A stretch of 64,000 nucleotides of DNA from Pseudomonas sp. Q1-7 (GTDB taxonomy: Bacteria > Pseudomonadota > Gammaproteobacteria > Pseudomonadales > Pseudomonadaceae). Shown here piece by piece: positions 50,669 to 59,679 of this stretch. A program made the translations under genes and the position numbers. The notes under the pieces were generated by a model. That model did no database searches, was not told the origin of the DNA, and saw nothing but the letters and a program-made list of their open reading frames with translations. Position 1 is the stretch's first letter; the number at the start of each line of letters is the position of its first letter. The stretch spans positions 3,364,501-3,428,500 of the forward strand of contig NZ_CP116304.1 in NCBI RefSeq assembly GCF_028010285.1. Reading direction: 5' to 3'.

Positions 50669-51682
50669 ATGAACGGAAAGCTGCGCAGGAGGTTGGTCGC
50701 GGTCGCAGCCCTGGCCCTGCTCGGCGCGGCAATCGGCACCCGGATGCTGGCAGGGGGCTCCCCTCCCCTGCCGGCTGCAACATCGACCTGGGGCGCCAAC
50801 TATTTCCCCAATACGCTGCTGACCAGTCACGAGGGGCGTCACCTGCGCTTCTTCGACGACCTGATCGACGGCAATGTGGTGCTGCTGAACTTCATCTTCA
50901 CCAGTTGCGGCGATACCTGTCCGCTGGAAACCGCGCGCCTGCGCCAGGTGCAGAAAATCCTCGGCGACCGCGTGGGCCGGGATATCCACTTCTACTCCAT
51001 CAGCATCGACCCGCTCCACGACACGCCAGCGGTACTCAAGGCCTATGCGGAGAAATTCCAGGTGGCGCCGGGCTGGCTCTTCCTGACCGGCGACTACGAC
51101 GCGATCACCCAGTTGCGGGAACGTCTCGGGCTGCTGGCGCAAGGGGAAGAACCGGGCGATCTCAAACAGCACAACCTCAGCCTGATCATCGGCAACCAGG
51201 CCACCGGGCAGTGGATCAAGGCCTCCCCTTTCGAAAACCCCTACATCCTCGTCGACAAACTCGCCAACAGCCTGCAGAACTGGAAGCAGGACAACAGCCC
51301 CGCACCGGACTACACCCAAGCCCCCGCCATCCGCCCGCCCTCGACCGGGGAACAGCTGTTCCGCACCCGCTGCAGCGCGTGCCATACCATCGGCGCCCAG
51401 GCCGGTGAACTCAGTGCCCTTCGCAGCATCGGCCCGGACCTTCTGGGGGTGACCCGGCAACGGGACCCCGCCTGGCTGGCGCGCTGGATCAAAGAGCCGG
51501 ACAAGCTGCTGGCGGAAGGGGATGAGCTGGCCAGCAGCCTGTTCCGGCAATACGACCAGGTACCCATGCCCAACCTCCGCCTGGCCGACTCCGACGTCCT
51601 GGCGCTGATGAAGTACCTGGAGGCGGAAGACCGGCGATTGGGACAAACGAAAAAAGTCCCATCCACGCCAAACTCCCACTGA
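50669..51682 (+). CDS. SCO1/SenC copper chaperone fused to cytochrome c domain
   Basis: A 337-residue exported fusion with an N-terminal membrane anchor or signal (RRRLVAVAALALLGAAIG). The SCO domain (about 40-205) has the copper motif CGDTCP (C80, C84) and late histidine H168 in DLKQHNLSL. After a Pro-rich linker comes a class I cytochrome c: heme motif CSACH (C235, C238, H239) and a likely axial Met in QVPMPNLR (M300). The gene is 20 bp downstream of the large oxidase. A chaperone that can bind copper and also carry one electron suggests a role in reducing copper before insertion or in electron flow from the oxidase; that is inference. Confidence 0.9.
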   Translation: MNGKLRRRLVAVAALALLGAAIGTRMLAGGSPPLPAATSTWGANYFPNTLLTSHEGRHLRFFDDLIDGNVVLLNFIFTSCGDTCPLETARLRQVQKILGDRVGRDIHFYSISIDPLHDTPAVLKAYAEKFQVAPGWLFLTGDYDAITQLRERLGLLAQGEEPGDLKQHNLSLIIGNQATGQWIKASPFENPYILVDKLANSLQNWKQDNSPAPDYTQAPAIRPPSTGEQLFRTRCSACHTIGAQAGELSALRSIGPDLLGVTRQRDPAWLARWIKEPDKLLAEGDELASSLFRQYDQVPMPNLRLADSDVLALMKYLEAEDRRLGQTKKVPSTPNSH

Positions 51683-51853
51683 GTCGGGAAAGTCCAGTCG
51701 CCGAGGTGCTGCTCCGCCTCATACGCCCAAATGCCGGGCTGGCGCATCCTCCAAAGCGGCAAAGCCTCGCCCCGCACGGAGAGCCGGGGTCAGCTCGGCT
51801 CCCCGCCCATCCCGCCCCATGCCGCCGTGCGCAAGGCCTGCGCAATATTCGAA

Positions 51854-51881
51854 TTTCCATATATTTGATTTTCCATATATA
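51854..51881 (+). promoter_or_regulatory. arsR promoter/operator with direct repeats
   Basis: A sharply AT-rich block upstream of arsR has two 11-bp direct repeats tttccatatat (51854-51864 and 51870-51880), 16 bp apart, the second running into tatataaag, a good -10-like element. Such AT-rich operators overlapping the promoter are typical ArsR/SmtB autoregulatory sites. Exact -35 unclear. Confidence 0.5.
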
Positions 51882-51939
51882 AAGTAACCCCCAAATACCC
51901 CGCTCCGGCTTTGGCAGCCCCTTTCCGCCAGCCTTCGCG

Positions 51940-52335
51940 ATGGGTGGATCGACAGAATCAGTAAACGCCGAGGCCGCCGTGGCTGACCCACTGACCCCCA
52001 CCACCGTTTTCAAATGCCTGGCCGACGAAACCCGCGTGCGCCTGATGCTGCTCATCACCCGCGAGGAGGAGCTGTGCGTCTGCGAGCTGACCTGCGCCCT
52101 GGATGAGAGCCAGCCAAAGATTTCCCGCCACCTGGCGCAGCTGCGCACCTGTGGTTTGTTGGCGGATCGCCGCCAGGGGCAGTGGGTGTACTACCGCCTG
52201 CATCCCAACCTGCCGGACTGGGTACACAGCGTGCTGACGACGGTACTGGGGGCCAACACGCATTGGCTGAGCCCCGACTCGAAGCGGCTCGATGGCATGG
52301 GTGACCGCCCCGAGCGCGCCACCGCCTGCTGCTGA
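51940..52335 (+). CDS. arsR: ArsR-family arsenic-responsive repressor
   Basis: Winged-helix repressor, 131 residues from ATG 51940 or 118 from GTG 51979 (MADPLTPTTVFKCLADE-like); the GTG has a gagg at proper spacing and fits the family N-terminus better. Inducer cysteines are visible in ELCVCELTCAL, and the HTH is DESQPKISRHLAQLR followed by the wing DRRQGQWVYYRLHP. A terminal CC pair is typical for Pseudomonas ArsR. It leads the arsenic operon arsR-GAPDH-arsJ and is probably autoregulatory at the AT-rich operator upstream. Confidence 0.92.
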   Translation: MGGSTESVNAEAAVADPLTPTTVFKCLADETRVRLMLLITREEELCVCELTCALDESQPKISRHLAQLRTCGLLADRRQGQWVYYRLHPNLPDWVHSVLTTVLGANTHWLSPDSKRLDGMGDRPERATACC

Positions 52336-52426
52336 GCCCTAAGCCACTTGGCACACGGCCCACGTCGACTGGATCGGCCAGTTCGACGCTGGCCATTGAT
52401 TTCACCCCTCTCCCGAGAACACGAGC

Positions 52427-53431
52427 ATGAGCATCAAAGTCGGTATCAACGGTTTCGGTCGTATCGGTCGTCTGGCGCTGCGCGCCGCCTGGGACTGGCC
52501 GGAGCTGGAATTCATCCGCATCAACGACATCGCGGGTGACGCCGCCACCCACGCCCACCTGCTGAACTTCGATTCGGTACACGGCCGCTGGCACCATGAG
52601 GCCGGCGCCGAGGACGATTGCGTGGTGATCGGCGGCAAGCGCATCCAGGTCACCGCCAACAAGGCCATCGCCGACACCGACTGGTCGGACTGCGATCTGG
52701 TGATCGAGGCCAGCGGCAAGATGAAGACGGTGGCCGTACTCCAGGCCTACCTGGACCAGGGCGTGAAGCGTGTGGTGGTCAGTGCGCCGGTCAAGGAGCA
52801 AGGCGCATTGAACGTCGTCATGGGCGTCAACCAGCACCTGTTCAAGGCCGCCGAACATCGCATCGTCACCGCCGCTTCCTGCACCACCAACTGCCTGGCG
52901 CCAGTGGTCAAGGTGATCCACGAGAACCTGGGCATCCGCCACGGCTCCATTACCACCATCCACGACCTGACCAATACCCAGAGCATCCTCGACCAGCCGC
53001 ACAAGGACCTGCGCCGTGCCCGCGCCTCGGGCATGAGCCTGATCCCCACCACCACCGGCTCGGCGACCGCCATTGCGGAAATCTTCCCCGAGCTGCGCGG
53101 CCGGCTGAACGGCCATGCCGTACGGGTGCCGCTGGCCAATGCCTCGCTGACCGACTGCGTGTTCGAGGTGGAGCGCGCCACCACGGCGGAAGAGGTCAAC
53201 CAGCTGCTCAAGCGCGCCGCCGAGCATGAGCTGAACGGCATCCTCGGTTACGAGGAGCGCCCGCTGGTGTCCATCGACTACCGCACCGACCCGCGCTCGT
53301 CGATCATCGACGCGCTGTCCACCCTGGTGGTCAATGGCACCCAGGTGAAGCTCTACGCCTGGTACGACAACGAGTGGGGCTACGCCAACCGCACCGTCGA
53401 GCTGGCCCGGCTGGTCGGCCTGGCAGGCTGA
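52427..53431 (+). CDS. gapdh: Arsenate-pathway glyceraldehyde-3-phosphate dehydrogenase
   Basis: NAD-dependent GAPDH of 334 residues. The N-terminal Rossmann motif is [18 protein letters not shown], and the catalytic cysteine is C152 in [11 protein letters not shown]. In the arsJ operon this enzyme uses arsenate in place of phosphate and forms 1-arseno-3-phosphoglycerate, which ArsJ exports. The assignment rests on its place between arsR and arsJ (17 bp gap to arsJ) and not on a residue that separates it from glycolytic GAPDH. Confidence 0.93.
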   Translation: MSIKVGINGFGRIGRLALRAAWDWPELEFIRINDIAGDAATHAHLLNFDSVHGRWHHEAGAEDDCVVIGGKRIQVTANKAIADTDWSDCDLVIEASGKMKTVAVLQAYLDQGVKRVVVSAPVKEQGALNVVMGVNQHLFKAAEHRIVTAASCTTNCLAPVVKVIHENLGIRHGSITTIHDLTNTQSILDQPHKDLRRARASGMSLIPTTTGSATAIAEIFPELRGRLNGHAVRVPLANASLTDCVFEVERATTAEEVNQLLKRAAEHELNGILGYEERPLVSIDYRTDPRSSIIDALSTLVVNGTQVKLYAWYDNEWGYANRTVELARLVGLAG

Positions 53432-53448
53432 AGGAGCGCGCGGCGATC

Positions 53449-54681
53449 ATGAATGCGTTGTCAGGCCTCTCCACGGAAGTCCGCCAGTACCTGCTGGTCA
53501 CCGGCAATTACTGGGCTTTCACCCTCACCGACGGTGCCCTGCGCATGTTGGTGGTGCTGCACTTCCACGCGCTGGGCTACACGCCGCTGCAGATCGCCGC
53601 GCTGTTCCTGTTCTACGAGATCTTCGGGGTCATCACCAACCTGGTGGGCGGCTACCTCGGCGCGCGGCTGGGGCTCAACCGCACCATGAACATCGGCCTC
53701 GGGATGCAGGTCGTCGCACTGCTGATGCTCACGGTGCCGGGGGCCTGGCTCACCCTCCCCTGGGTGATGGGAGCCCAGGCGCTGTCGGGGATCGCCAAGG
53801 ACCTCAACAAGATGAGCGCCAAGAGCTCGATCAAGCTCCTGGTGCCGGACAGCCAGCAAGGCACCCTGTACCGGTGGGTGGCGATCCTCACCGGTTCGAA
53901 GAACGCGCTGAAAGGCGTGGGCTTCTTCCTCGGCGGCGCCCTGCTCGCGCTGCTCGGCTTCAAGGGGGCCCTCTTCGCCATGGCGACGGTGCTGGCACTG
54001 ATCTGGCTTGGCAGCCTGGCAATGCTGAAGAAGGACCTCGGCAAGGCCAAGGCGAAGCCGAAGTTCCGCGACCTGCTGTCCAAGAGCCGGGCGATCAACA
54101 TCCTCTCGGCGGCGCGACTGTTCCTCTTTGGCGCGCGCGATGTCTGGTTCGTGGTGGCGCTGCCGGTCTACCTGAGCACCGTCTTCGGCTGGGACTTCTG
54201 GCGGGTGGGCGGTTTCCTCGCGGCCTGGATCATCGGTTACGGCATCGTGCAGTCCCTCGCCCCGGCCATCACCGGCAAGCAGCGCGGCCAGGTGCCGGAT
54301 GGCCGCGCGGCCTTCGTCTGGGCCGGCCTGCTGGCGGTGTTGCCCGCGGCCATCGCCAGCGGCCTTGCGGCAGGCTGGTCGGCCCAGGTGGTGCTGCTGG
54401 GCGGGCTGATGCTGTTCGGCGCGCTGTTCGCGGTGAACTCGTCGCTGCACAGCTACCTGATCGTGTCCTACGCCCAGGAAGACGGCGTATCGCTGGATGT
54501 GGGCTTCTATTACATGTCCAACGCGCTCGGCCGGCTGATCGGGACGCTGCTGTCCGGCTGGGTGTTCCAGGCATGGGGGCTGGAAGCCTGCCTGTGGATT
54601 TCGACGGCGTTCGTCCTGTCGGCCGCGCTCATCTCCATCGCCCTGCCCCGGCACGCCACCAGCCCGGCGCCCGGCGCCTGA
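53449..54681 (+). CDS. arsJ: Organoarsenical efflux MFS transporter ArsJ
   Basis: Inner-membrane MFS protein of 410 residues from ATG 53449 (MNALSGLSTEVRQYLLV; aaggagcg upstream). ArsJ-typical blocks include GNYWAFTLTDGALRMLVVL and the loop GIAKDLNKMSAKSSIKLLVP. It exports 1-arseno-3-phosphoglycerate made by the adjoining GAPDH, which then hydrolyses outside to arsenate, giving net arsenate efflux without an arsenate reductase. No arsB, arsC or arsH is in the window. Confidence 0.94.
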   Translation: MNALSGLSTEVRQYLLVTGNYWAFTLTDGALRMLVVLHFHALGYTPLQIAALFLFYEIFGVITNLVGGYLGARLGLNRTMNIGLGMQVVALLMLTVPGAWLTLPWVMGAQALSGIAKDLNKMSAKSSIKLLVPDSQQGTLYRWVAILTGSKNALKGVGFFLGGALLALLGFKGALFAMATVLALIWLGSLAMLKKDLGKAKAKPKFRDLLSKSRAINILSAARLFLFGARDVWFVVALPVYLSTVFGWDFWRVGGFLAAWIIGYGIVQSLAPAITGKQRGQVPDGRAAFVWAGLLAVLPAAIASGLAAGWSAQVVLLGGLMLFGALFAVNSSLHSYLIVSYAQEDGVSLDVGFYYMSNALGRLIGTLLSGWVFQAWGLEACLWISTAFVLSAALISIALPRHATSPAPGA

Positions 54682-54693
54682 GCCCGCCCGGCC

Positions 54694-55524
54694 TCAATCG
54701 TCGCGGCGCGGATAGAGCGGACTGCCGCAGCGGTCGCAGAAGGCCGCGGTCACGTCGTGCTCGGGCTTGGCGCAACTCGGGCAGGGGTGCTGGCGGCGCT
54801 CTCCCCCACGCAGTGCGGTGGCCAGCTCGGCACCGAAGATGCCCGTCGGCACGGCGATCACCGAGTAACCGGTGATCATCACCAGCGATGCCAGGGCCTG
54901 ACCCAGTGCCGTCTTCGGCACCAGGTCACCGAAACCCACGGTGGTCAGCGTGACGATGGCCCAGTAGATGCTCTTGGGGATGCTGGTGAACCCGTTCTGA
55001 GGCCCCTCGATCGCGTACATCAGCGCACCGAAGACCGTCACCAGGGTGGCGATACAGACAAAGAACACCGTGATCTTCTGCTGGCTGCCGCGCAGCGCCG
55101 TGAGCAGAAAGTTGGCCTGCCGCATGTACGGGCTCAGCTTGAGCACGCGGAACACCCGGATCAGGCGCAGGACGCGGACGATCAGCAGGTACTGGGCGTC
55201 GCCGTAGAACAGGCTGATGAAGGCGGGCAGGATGGCCAGCAGGTCGATCAGGCCGAAGAAGCTGAAGGCATAACGCAGGGGCTTGGGCGAGCAGTACAGG
55301 CGCACGGCGTATTCGATGGCGAAGATCGCCGTGAACCCCCACTCCAGGCCCAGCAGCCAGGCGCCGTAGTCGCGGTGGATCTCCACGATGCTGTCCAGCA
55401 TCACCACCACCAGGCTGGCCAGGATGCACAGCAGCAGCCAGTGGTCGAAGCGCTGCCCGGCCGGGGTGTCGGTGAAGAAGATGATGCGATGCAGGTGTTC
55501 GCGCAGGGGCTGCTGGTTGTTCAT
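54694..55524 (-). CDS. Voltage-gated-type potassium channel with C-terminal zinc ribbon
   Basis: Six-helix ion channel of 276 residues. The S4-like helix carries regularly spaced arginines (IVRVLRLIRVFRVLKLS), the pore helix and selectivity filter read TLTTVGFGDLVP, and S6 follows. After S6 is a short cytoplasmic tail with four cysteines in two pairs (CPSCAKPEH ... FCDRCGSPLYP), a zinc-ribbon not found in classical KvAP-type channels. It likely conducts K+; the ribbon may sense metal or redox state. Convergent with arsJ at a 12-bp distance. Confidence 0.9.
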   Translation of the reverse strand: MNNQQPLREHLHRIIFFTDTPAGQRFDHWLLLCILASLVVVMLDSIVEIHRDYGAWLLGLEWGFTAIFAIEYAVRLYCSPKPLRYAFSFFGLIDLLAILPAFISLFYGDAQYLLIVRVLRLIRVFRVLKLSPYMRQANFLLTALRGSQQKITVFFVCIATLVTVFGALMYAIEGPQNGFTSIPKSIYWAIVTLTTVGFGDLVPKTALGQALASLVMITGYSVIAVPTGIFGAELATALRGGERRQHPCPSCAKPEHDVTAAFCDRCGSPLYPRRDD

Positions 55525-55892
55525 CTCAAGCGGTCCTTGTGTCGTACGGGACGACTGACGACGGGCACGGGGTCTGCCCAGAGCGTAGTGCCACAGGCGT
55601 CACGGTGCGCAAAAGCACCCTGGACCGCAAGCCTTTCGCTCGCGCAGTCGCAGCGGCCAGCGCGCGGCGAACCGGCGCAAGCGGCCGGTCACGAGGAGAC
55701 CCTGGTCCGAGCGCAACTTCGCCCCACATCCCGCACGTCGCTGGGCTTCGCAGGCTCCGCACCCGCCTGCGAAATGCCTTCACGCGCCCCAGCCAGGCCA
55801 CCCGACAAGGGGGGGGTGGGGAGTCGGACGCCCCAGCAGAATCCGCTGACGCGTTCCGACCCCTGGTCGCGCCCGACCCAAGGAGCATTCCC
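55525..55892. other. 368-bp divergent region (K+ channel / cupin dioxygenase)
   Basis: No gene is supported; the open frame continuing upstream of the cupin gene lacks family similarity before 55893. It must hold two promoters. No sigma-54 or clear sigma-70 site was found by eye. A short run of eight G near 55810 is notable only as low complexity. Confidence 0.4.
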
Positions 55893-56369
55893 ATGCTGTA
55901 CGAATCGATCGACACCGCCGCCATCAACGACGAAGACCTGCCCTGGGTGCCCTTTGCGCCCTACAGCGACGAGGTTTTCGTCAAGTACATCAAGTGCGAC
56001 CCGGTGCGCGGGGAAACCATCACCCTGCTCAAGTCGCCGGCCGGCATTACCATGCCCAAGCACCACCACTCCGGCACCGTGATCGTCTACACCATCAAAG
56101 GCGCCTGGAAGTACGTCGAACACGACTGGATCTCCAGGGAAGGCGGCGTGGTGTTCGAGACCGCGGGCACCCGCCACACCCCCGTCGCCCTGGGCGAGTA
56201 CGGTGACGAGATCATCACCCTGAACATCGTCCAGGGCGACCTGCTGTACTTCGACGAGAACGACAACCTCTGCGCCATCGAGAACTGGAAGAGCGGCGTC
56301 GAGCGCTACCTGGCCTTCTGCGCGGCCAATGGCATCGCGGCCAAAGACATCACCAGCTTCGCCGTCTGA
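55893..56369 (+). CDS. Cupin protein of the 2,4'-dihydroxyacetophenone dioxygenase family
   Basis: A 158-residue cupin from ATG 55893 behind aaggagc. Metal-binding cupin motif MPKHHHSGTVIVYTIKG is followed by a glutamate in EHDW and a second motif near HTPVALGEYGDE. The overall pattern follows the iron-dependent DAD family, which cleaves the side chain of dihydroxyacetophenones; whether this copy acts on that substrate is unknown. It starts the gene series with the sulfatase, SDR and sulfatase maturase, 64 bp ahead of the sulfatase, so a role in breaking down an aromatic or steroid-like sulfate ester product is possible (inference). Confidence 0.78.
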   Translation: MLYESIDTAAINDEDLPWVPFAPYSDEVFVKYIKCDPVRGETITLLKSPAGITMPKHHHSGTVIVYTIKGAWKYVEHDWISREGGVVFETAGTRHTPVALGEYGDEIITLNIVQGDLLYFDENDNLCAIENWKSGVERYLAFCAANGIAAKDITSFAV

Positions 56370-56433
56370 CCCGCCACCCTGCCGGCCGCCGAGGCCGGCA
56401 GGCTCGTTCCAGAACAACACGACGGATGCCCCC

Positions 56434-58794
56434 ATGATCAAGAAGCCTTGTCCGGGCGAGATCGCCCTGGCGGTCGGCGCGCTGCTCGGCAGCCCGGCGG
56501 CCGTGGCGCAGAACAGCCTGCCCTTCCCCCCGACGCCTTCCGCCAGTGAGGCCGGCCCCACCCTGCAGGAATCCCGGCACCAGAAGCGCCAGGAGCAGAC
56601 GCACCTGCCGGCGGATGCGCCCAACATCCTGGTGATCATGCTCGACGACGCCGGCTTCGCCCAGGCCGATACCGTCGGCGGCGGCATCCACACGCCGACC
56701 CTCAGCCGCGTCGCCGACAGCGGCATCCGCTACAACGCCTTCCACACCACCGCCATCAGCTCGGCGACGCGCGCCGCGCTGCTCACCGGGCGCAACCACC
56801 ACCGGGTGGGCAACGGCGTCATCGCCGAGCTGGCCACCGACTGGGACGGTTACACCGGGGAGATTCCCAAGAGTTCGGCGACCATGGCCGAAGTGCTCAA
56901 GCAGCATGGCTACAGCACCGCCGCCTTCGGCAAATGGCACAACACCCCGACCCACGACGCCACGGCGGCGGGGCCTTTCGATACCTGGCCCACCGGCTAC
57001 GGTTTCGAGCATTTCTACGGATTCCTCGCCGGCGAGACTTCCCAGTACGAGCCACGCCTGTACCGCAATACCACGGCGATCGAACCGCCCCGCGAGCCGG
57101 GCTACCACCTCAGCGAGGACCTCGCCGAGCAGGCGGTGGACTGGCTGCACGAGCAGCAGAGTCTCGCGCCGGACAAGCCCTTCTTCCTCTACTGGACGCC
57201 GGGTGCCGTGCACGGCCCGCACCAGGTCAACGCGAGCTGGGCGGACAAGTACAAGGGCAAGTTCGATGGCGGCTGGGATCGCTACCGCGAAGAAACCTTC
57301 GCCCGCCAGAAGGCCCTCGGCTTCATTCCGCAGAATGCCCAGCTGACTCCACGCCCGGCCGAACTGCCGGCCTGGGACAGCCTCAGCCCCGAGCAGCAGC
57401 GCTACCAGGCCCGCCTGATGGAGGTCTATGCCGGGTTCATGGAACATGCCGACACCCAGGCCGGCAAGATCCTCGACGAGCTGGAACGCCAGGGCGAACG
57501 CGACAACACCCTGATCTTCTACGTGCTCGGCGACAACGGCGCCTCCGCCGAAGGCATGGAGGGCAGCATCAGCGAGCTGCTGGCGCAGAACGGCATCCCC
57601 TTCCCCAAGGAACAGCAGCTCAAGCTGCTCGATACGATGTACGGCGGCCTGCCGGCCCTGGGCAGCGCCAAGCTGGAGAGCATGTACAACGCCGCCTGGG
57701 CCTGGGCCGGCTCCGGCCCCTTCCCCGGCACCAAGCTGGTGGCCGGCTACTTCGGCGGCACCCGCACGCCGCTGGCGATCTCCTGGCCCAAGGGCATCGC
57801 CGCGGACAAGCAGGTGCGCAGCCAGTTCCACCATGTCAACGACATCGCCCCGACCGTCTACGACATCCTCGGCATCACGCCGCCGCCGTCGGTCAATGGC
57901 GTCGCCCAGGACCCGCTGGACGGTGTGAGCATGCGCTACAGCTTCGCCGAGGCCGGGGCCGCATCGCGCAAGCCGCCGCAGTACTTCGAGGTGTTGGGCA
58001 GCCGCGGCCTCTACAAGGACGGCTGGATGGCCTCGGTGTTCGGCCCGCGCAAACCCTGGGTGCAGGGCTTCTCCCAGTTCATGGGCTGGCAGCCGCAGAA
58101 TGATCACTGGGCCCTGTACGACCTCGGCAGCGACTACTCCCAGGCCGTCGACCTGGCGGAGCAGCACCCCGAGAAGCTCGCCGAGCTCAAGGCCGAGTTC
58201 GACAAGCAGGCCAGGGCCAACCAGGTCTACCCCATCGGTGCGGGCCTGTATCCCTTCCTCGACCCGACGGTGCTGGCCGGCGACGGCCGCCAGGCGTGGC
58301 ACTTCGACGCCCGCCTCAAGCGCCTGCCGGAATTCGCCGCCCCCAACCTGCGCAACCGCGGCAGCCTGGTGCGCGCCGAGGTCGAATTGCCGGAGCAGGC
58401 CAACGGGGTGATCTATGCCCTGGGTGGCATCAGCGGCGGTGTGACCCTCTACCTGGACCGCGGCCATGTGGTTTACGAGTACAACGCCATGGCCGTCGCC
58501 CGCATCCGGCTGCGCGCCGAGCGCCCACTACCCGCCGGGCCGGCGAACATCGAAGTGCAGACCCGGCCGACCGCCGCCAAGCCCGGTGCGCCGGTGGCGC
58601 TGAGCCTGCGGGTCAACGGCGAGGAAGTGGCCAGCGGCACCACGCCCTTCGCCCCGCCGCTGACCTTCACCGCCAGCGAGACCTTCGACGTCGCCGAGGA
58701 TCTCGGCTCGCCGGTGGCACTGGACTATTTCGAGCGGGCGCCCTTCGCCTTCGACGGCACGGTGCGCGACCTGCATATCCGCTATATCCCCTGA
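56434..58794 (+). CDS. Serine-type arylsulfatase (formylglycine-dependent)
   Basis: Exported sulfatase of 786 residues from ATG 56434 with a signal peptide ending near PAAVAQ. The N-terminal metal site is NILVIMLDDAGFAQ. The modification motif reads S109-S-A-T-R113 (in HTTAISSATRAALLTGR), so the residue to be oxidised to formylglycine is serine and the usual Pro is Ala: the S-X-A-X-R type. The body follows the large arylsulfatase family (FGKWHNTP, HGPHQVNASW, LGDNGASAEG) with a C-terminal beta-sandwich. Serine cannot be converted by the aerobic FGE route, and a radical-SAM maturase is encoded two genes downstream. The natural ester is unknown. Confidence 0.92.
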   Translation: MIKKPCPGEIALAVGALLGSPAAVAQNSLPFPPTPSASEAGPTLQESRHQKRQEQTHLPADAPNILVIMLDDAGFAQADTVGGGIHTPTLSRVADSGIRYNAFHTTAISSATRAALLTGRNHHRVGNGVIAELATDWDGYTGEIPKSSATMAEVLKQHGYSTAAFGKWHNTPTHDATAAGPFDTWPTGYGFEHFYGFLAGETSQYEPRLYRNTTAIEPPREPGYHLSEDLAEQAVDWLHEQQSLAPDKPFFLYWTPGAVHGPHQVNASWADKYKGKFDGGWDRYREETFARQKALGFIPQNAQLTPRPAELPAWDSLSPEQQRYQARLMEVYAGFMEHADTQAGKILDELERQGERDNTLIFYVLGDNGASAEGMEGSISELLAQNGIPFPKEQQLKLLDTMYGGLPALGSAKLESMYNAAWAWAGSGPFPGTKLVAGYFGGTRTPLAISWPKGIAADKQVRSQFHHVNDIAPTVYDILGITPPPSVNGVAQDPLDGVSMRYSFAEAGAASRKPPQYFEVLGSRGLYKDGWMASVFGPRKPWVQGFSQFMGWQPQNDHWALYDLGSDYSQAVDLAEQHPEKLAELKAEFDKQARANQVYPIGAGLYPFLDPTVLAGDGRQAWHFDARLKRLPEFAAPNLRNRGSLVRAEVELPEQANGVIYALGGISGGVTLYLDRGHVVYEYNAMAVARIRLRAERPLPAGPANIEVQTRPTAAKPGAPVALSLRVNGEEVASGTTPFAPPLTFTASETFDVAEDLGSPVALDYFERAPFAFDGTVRDLHIRYIP

Positions 58795-58832
58795 AACCCG
58801 GGCCACGCCAGGCGTGGCCCCCGGAGACGACC

Positions 58833-59666
58833 ATGGCCATCGCCGACCTGCACAACAAGAACGTCCTGATCACCGGCGCCGCCTCGGGCATCGGCCGCGC
58901 CGCCGCACAGGCCTTCGCCCGCCAGGGCGCCAGGCTGCTGCTGTGCGACATCGACGCGATCGGGCTGGAGGCGCTGCGCCAGCAGATCGCCGAGGCCGGC
59001 GGCACCTGCAGCACCTATCTGCTGGACGTCACCGACGCGACCGCCATGGCGGAACTGGCAGCGCGCATACACGCCACCCAGGGCACACTCGACGTGCTGG
59101 TCAACAACGCCGGCGTCGGCTACCTGGGGCGCTTCCTGGACAGCGACCTGCAGCACTGGCAGCGGGTGCTGGACATCAACCTGATGGGCGTCGTGCATGG
59201 CTGCCACTGCTTCATCCCGCGCATGGTGGAAGCCGGCGGCCCGCGCCAGGTGATCAACGTGGCCTCGGCGGCGGCGCTGTTCCCCTCACCCAGCATGGCC
59301 GCCTACGCGGCGTCCAAGCATGCGGTCTACGGCCTCAGCGAAGTGCTGAAGATGGAGCTGAGCGACACGGAAGTGCAAGTGACCACCCTGTGCCCCGGCG
59401 TGATCAACACCCCGATCGTGGCCGACCGTAGGAATATCGCCGCCTCGGTGAGCGCCGAACAGCTTGCCCGGCTGCAGGACTACTACCGCAGCAAGGGCTG
59501 CAGCCCGGACCTGGTGGCCGACAGCATGGTCCGCGCGGTACGCGATGGACGCGACCTGATCCTCGTCGGCCCCTTCGCCCGCCTGATCTTCCAGCTCAAG
59601 CGCCTGTCGGTGGGCCTGCTGCGCAGCCTCATGCTCAAGGACGCGCGCAAGATCGGCTACCTCTGA
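58833..59666 (+). CDS. Short-chain dehydrogenase/reductase
   Basis: Classical SDR of 277 residues from ATG 58833 (cggaga upstream). NAD(P)-binding motif ITGAASGIG (about 13-21), NNAG at about 90, and catalytic residues in VASAAALFPSPS and YAASKHAVYG (Y-X3-K). The C-terminal tail has hydrophobic and basic residues typical of membrane-near SDRs acting on lipids or steroids. It lies between sulfatase (38 bp gap) and maturase (13 bp gap), so an alcohol released by desulfation is a plausible substrate. Confidence 0.9.
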   Translation: MAIADLHNKNVLITGAASGIGRAAAQAFARQGARLLLCDIDAIGLEALRQQIAEAGGTCSTYLLDVTDATAMAELAARIHATQGTLDVLVNNAGVGYLGRFLDSDLQHWQRVLDINLMGVVHGCHCFIPRMVEAGGPRQVINVASAAALFPSPSMAAYAASKHAVYGLSEVLKMELSDTEVQVTTLCPGVINTPIVADRRNIAASVSAEQLARLQDYYRSKGCSPDLVADSMVRAVRDGRDLILVGPFARLIFQLKRLSVGLLRSLMLKDARKIGYL

Positions 59667-59679
59667 GCCAGGGCGGGCC

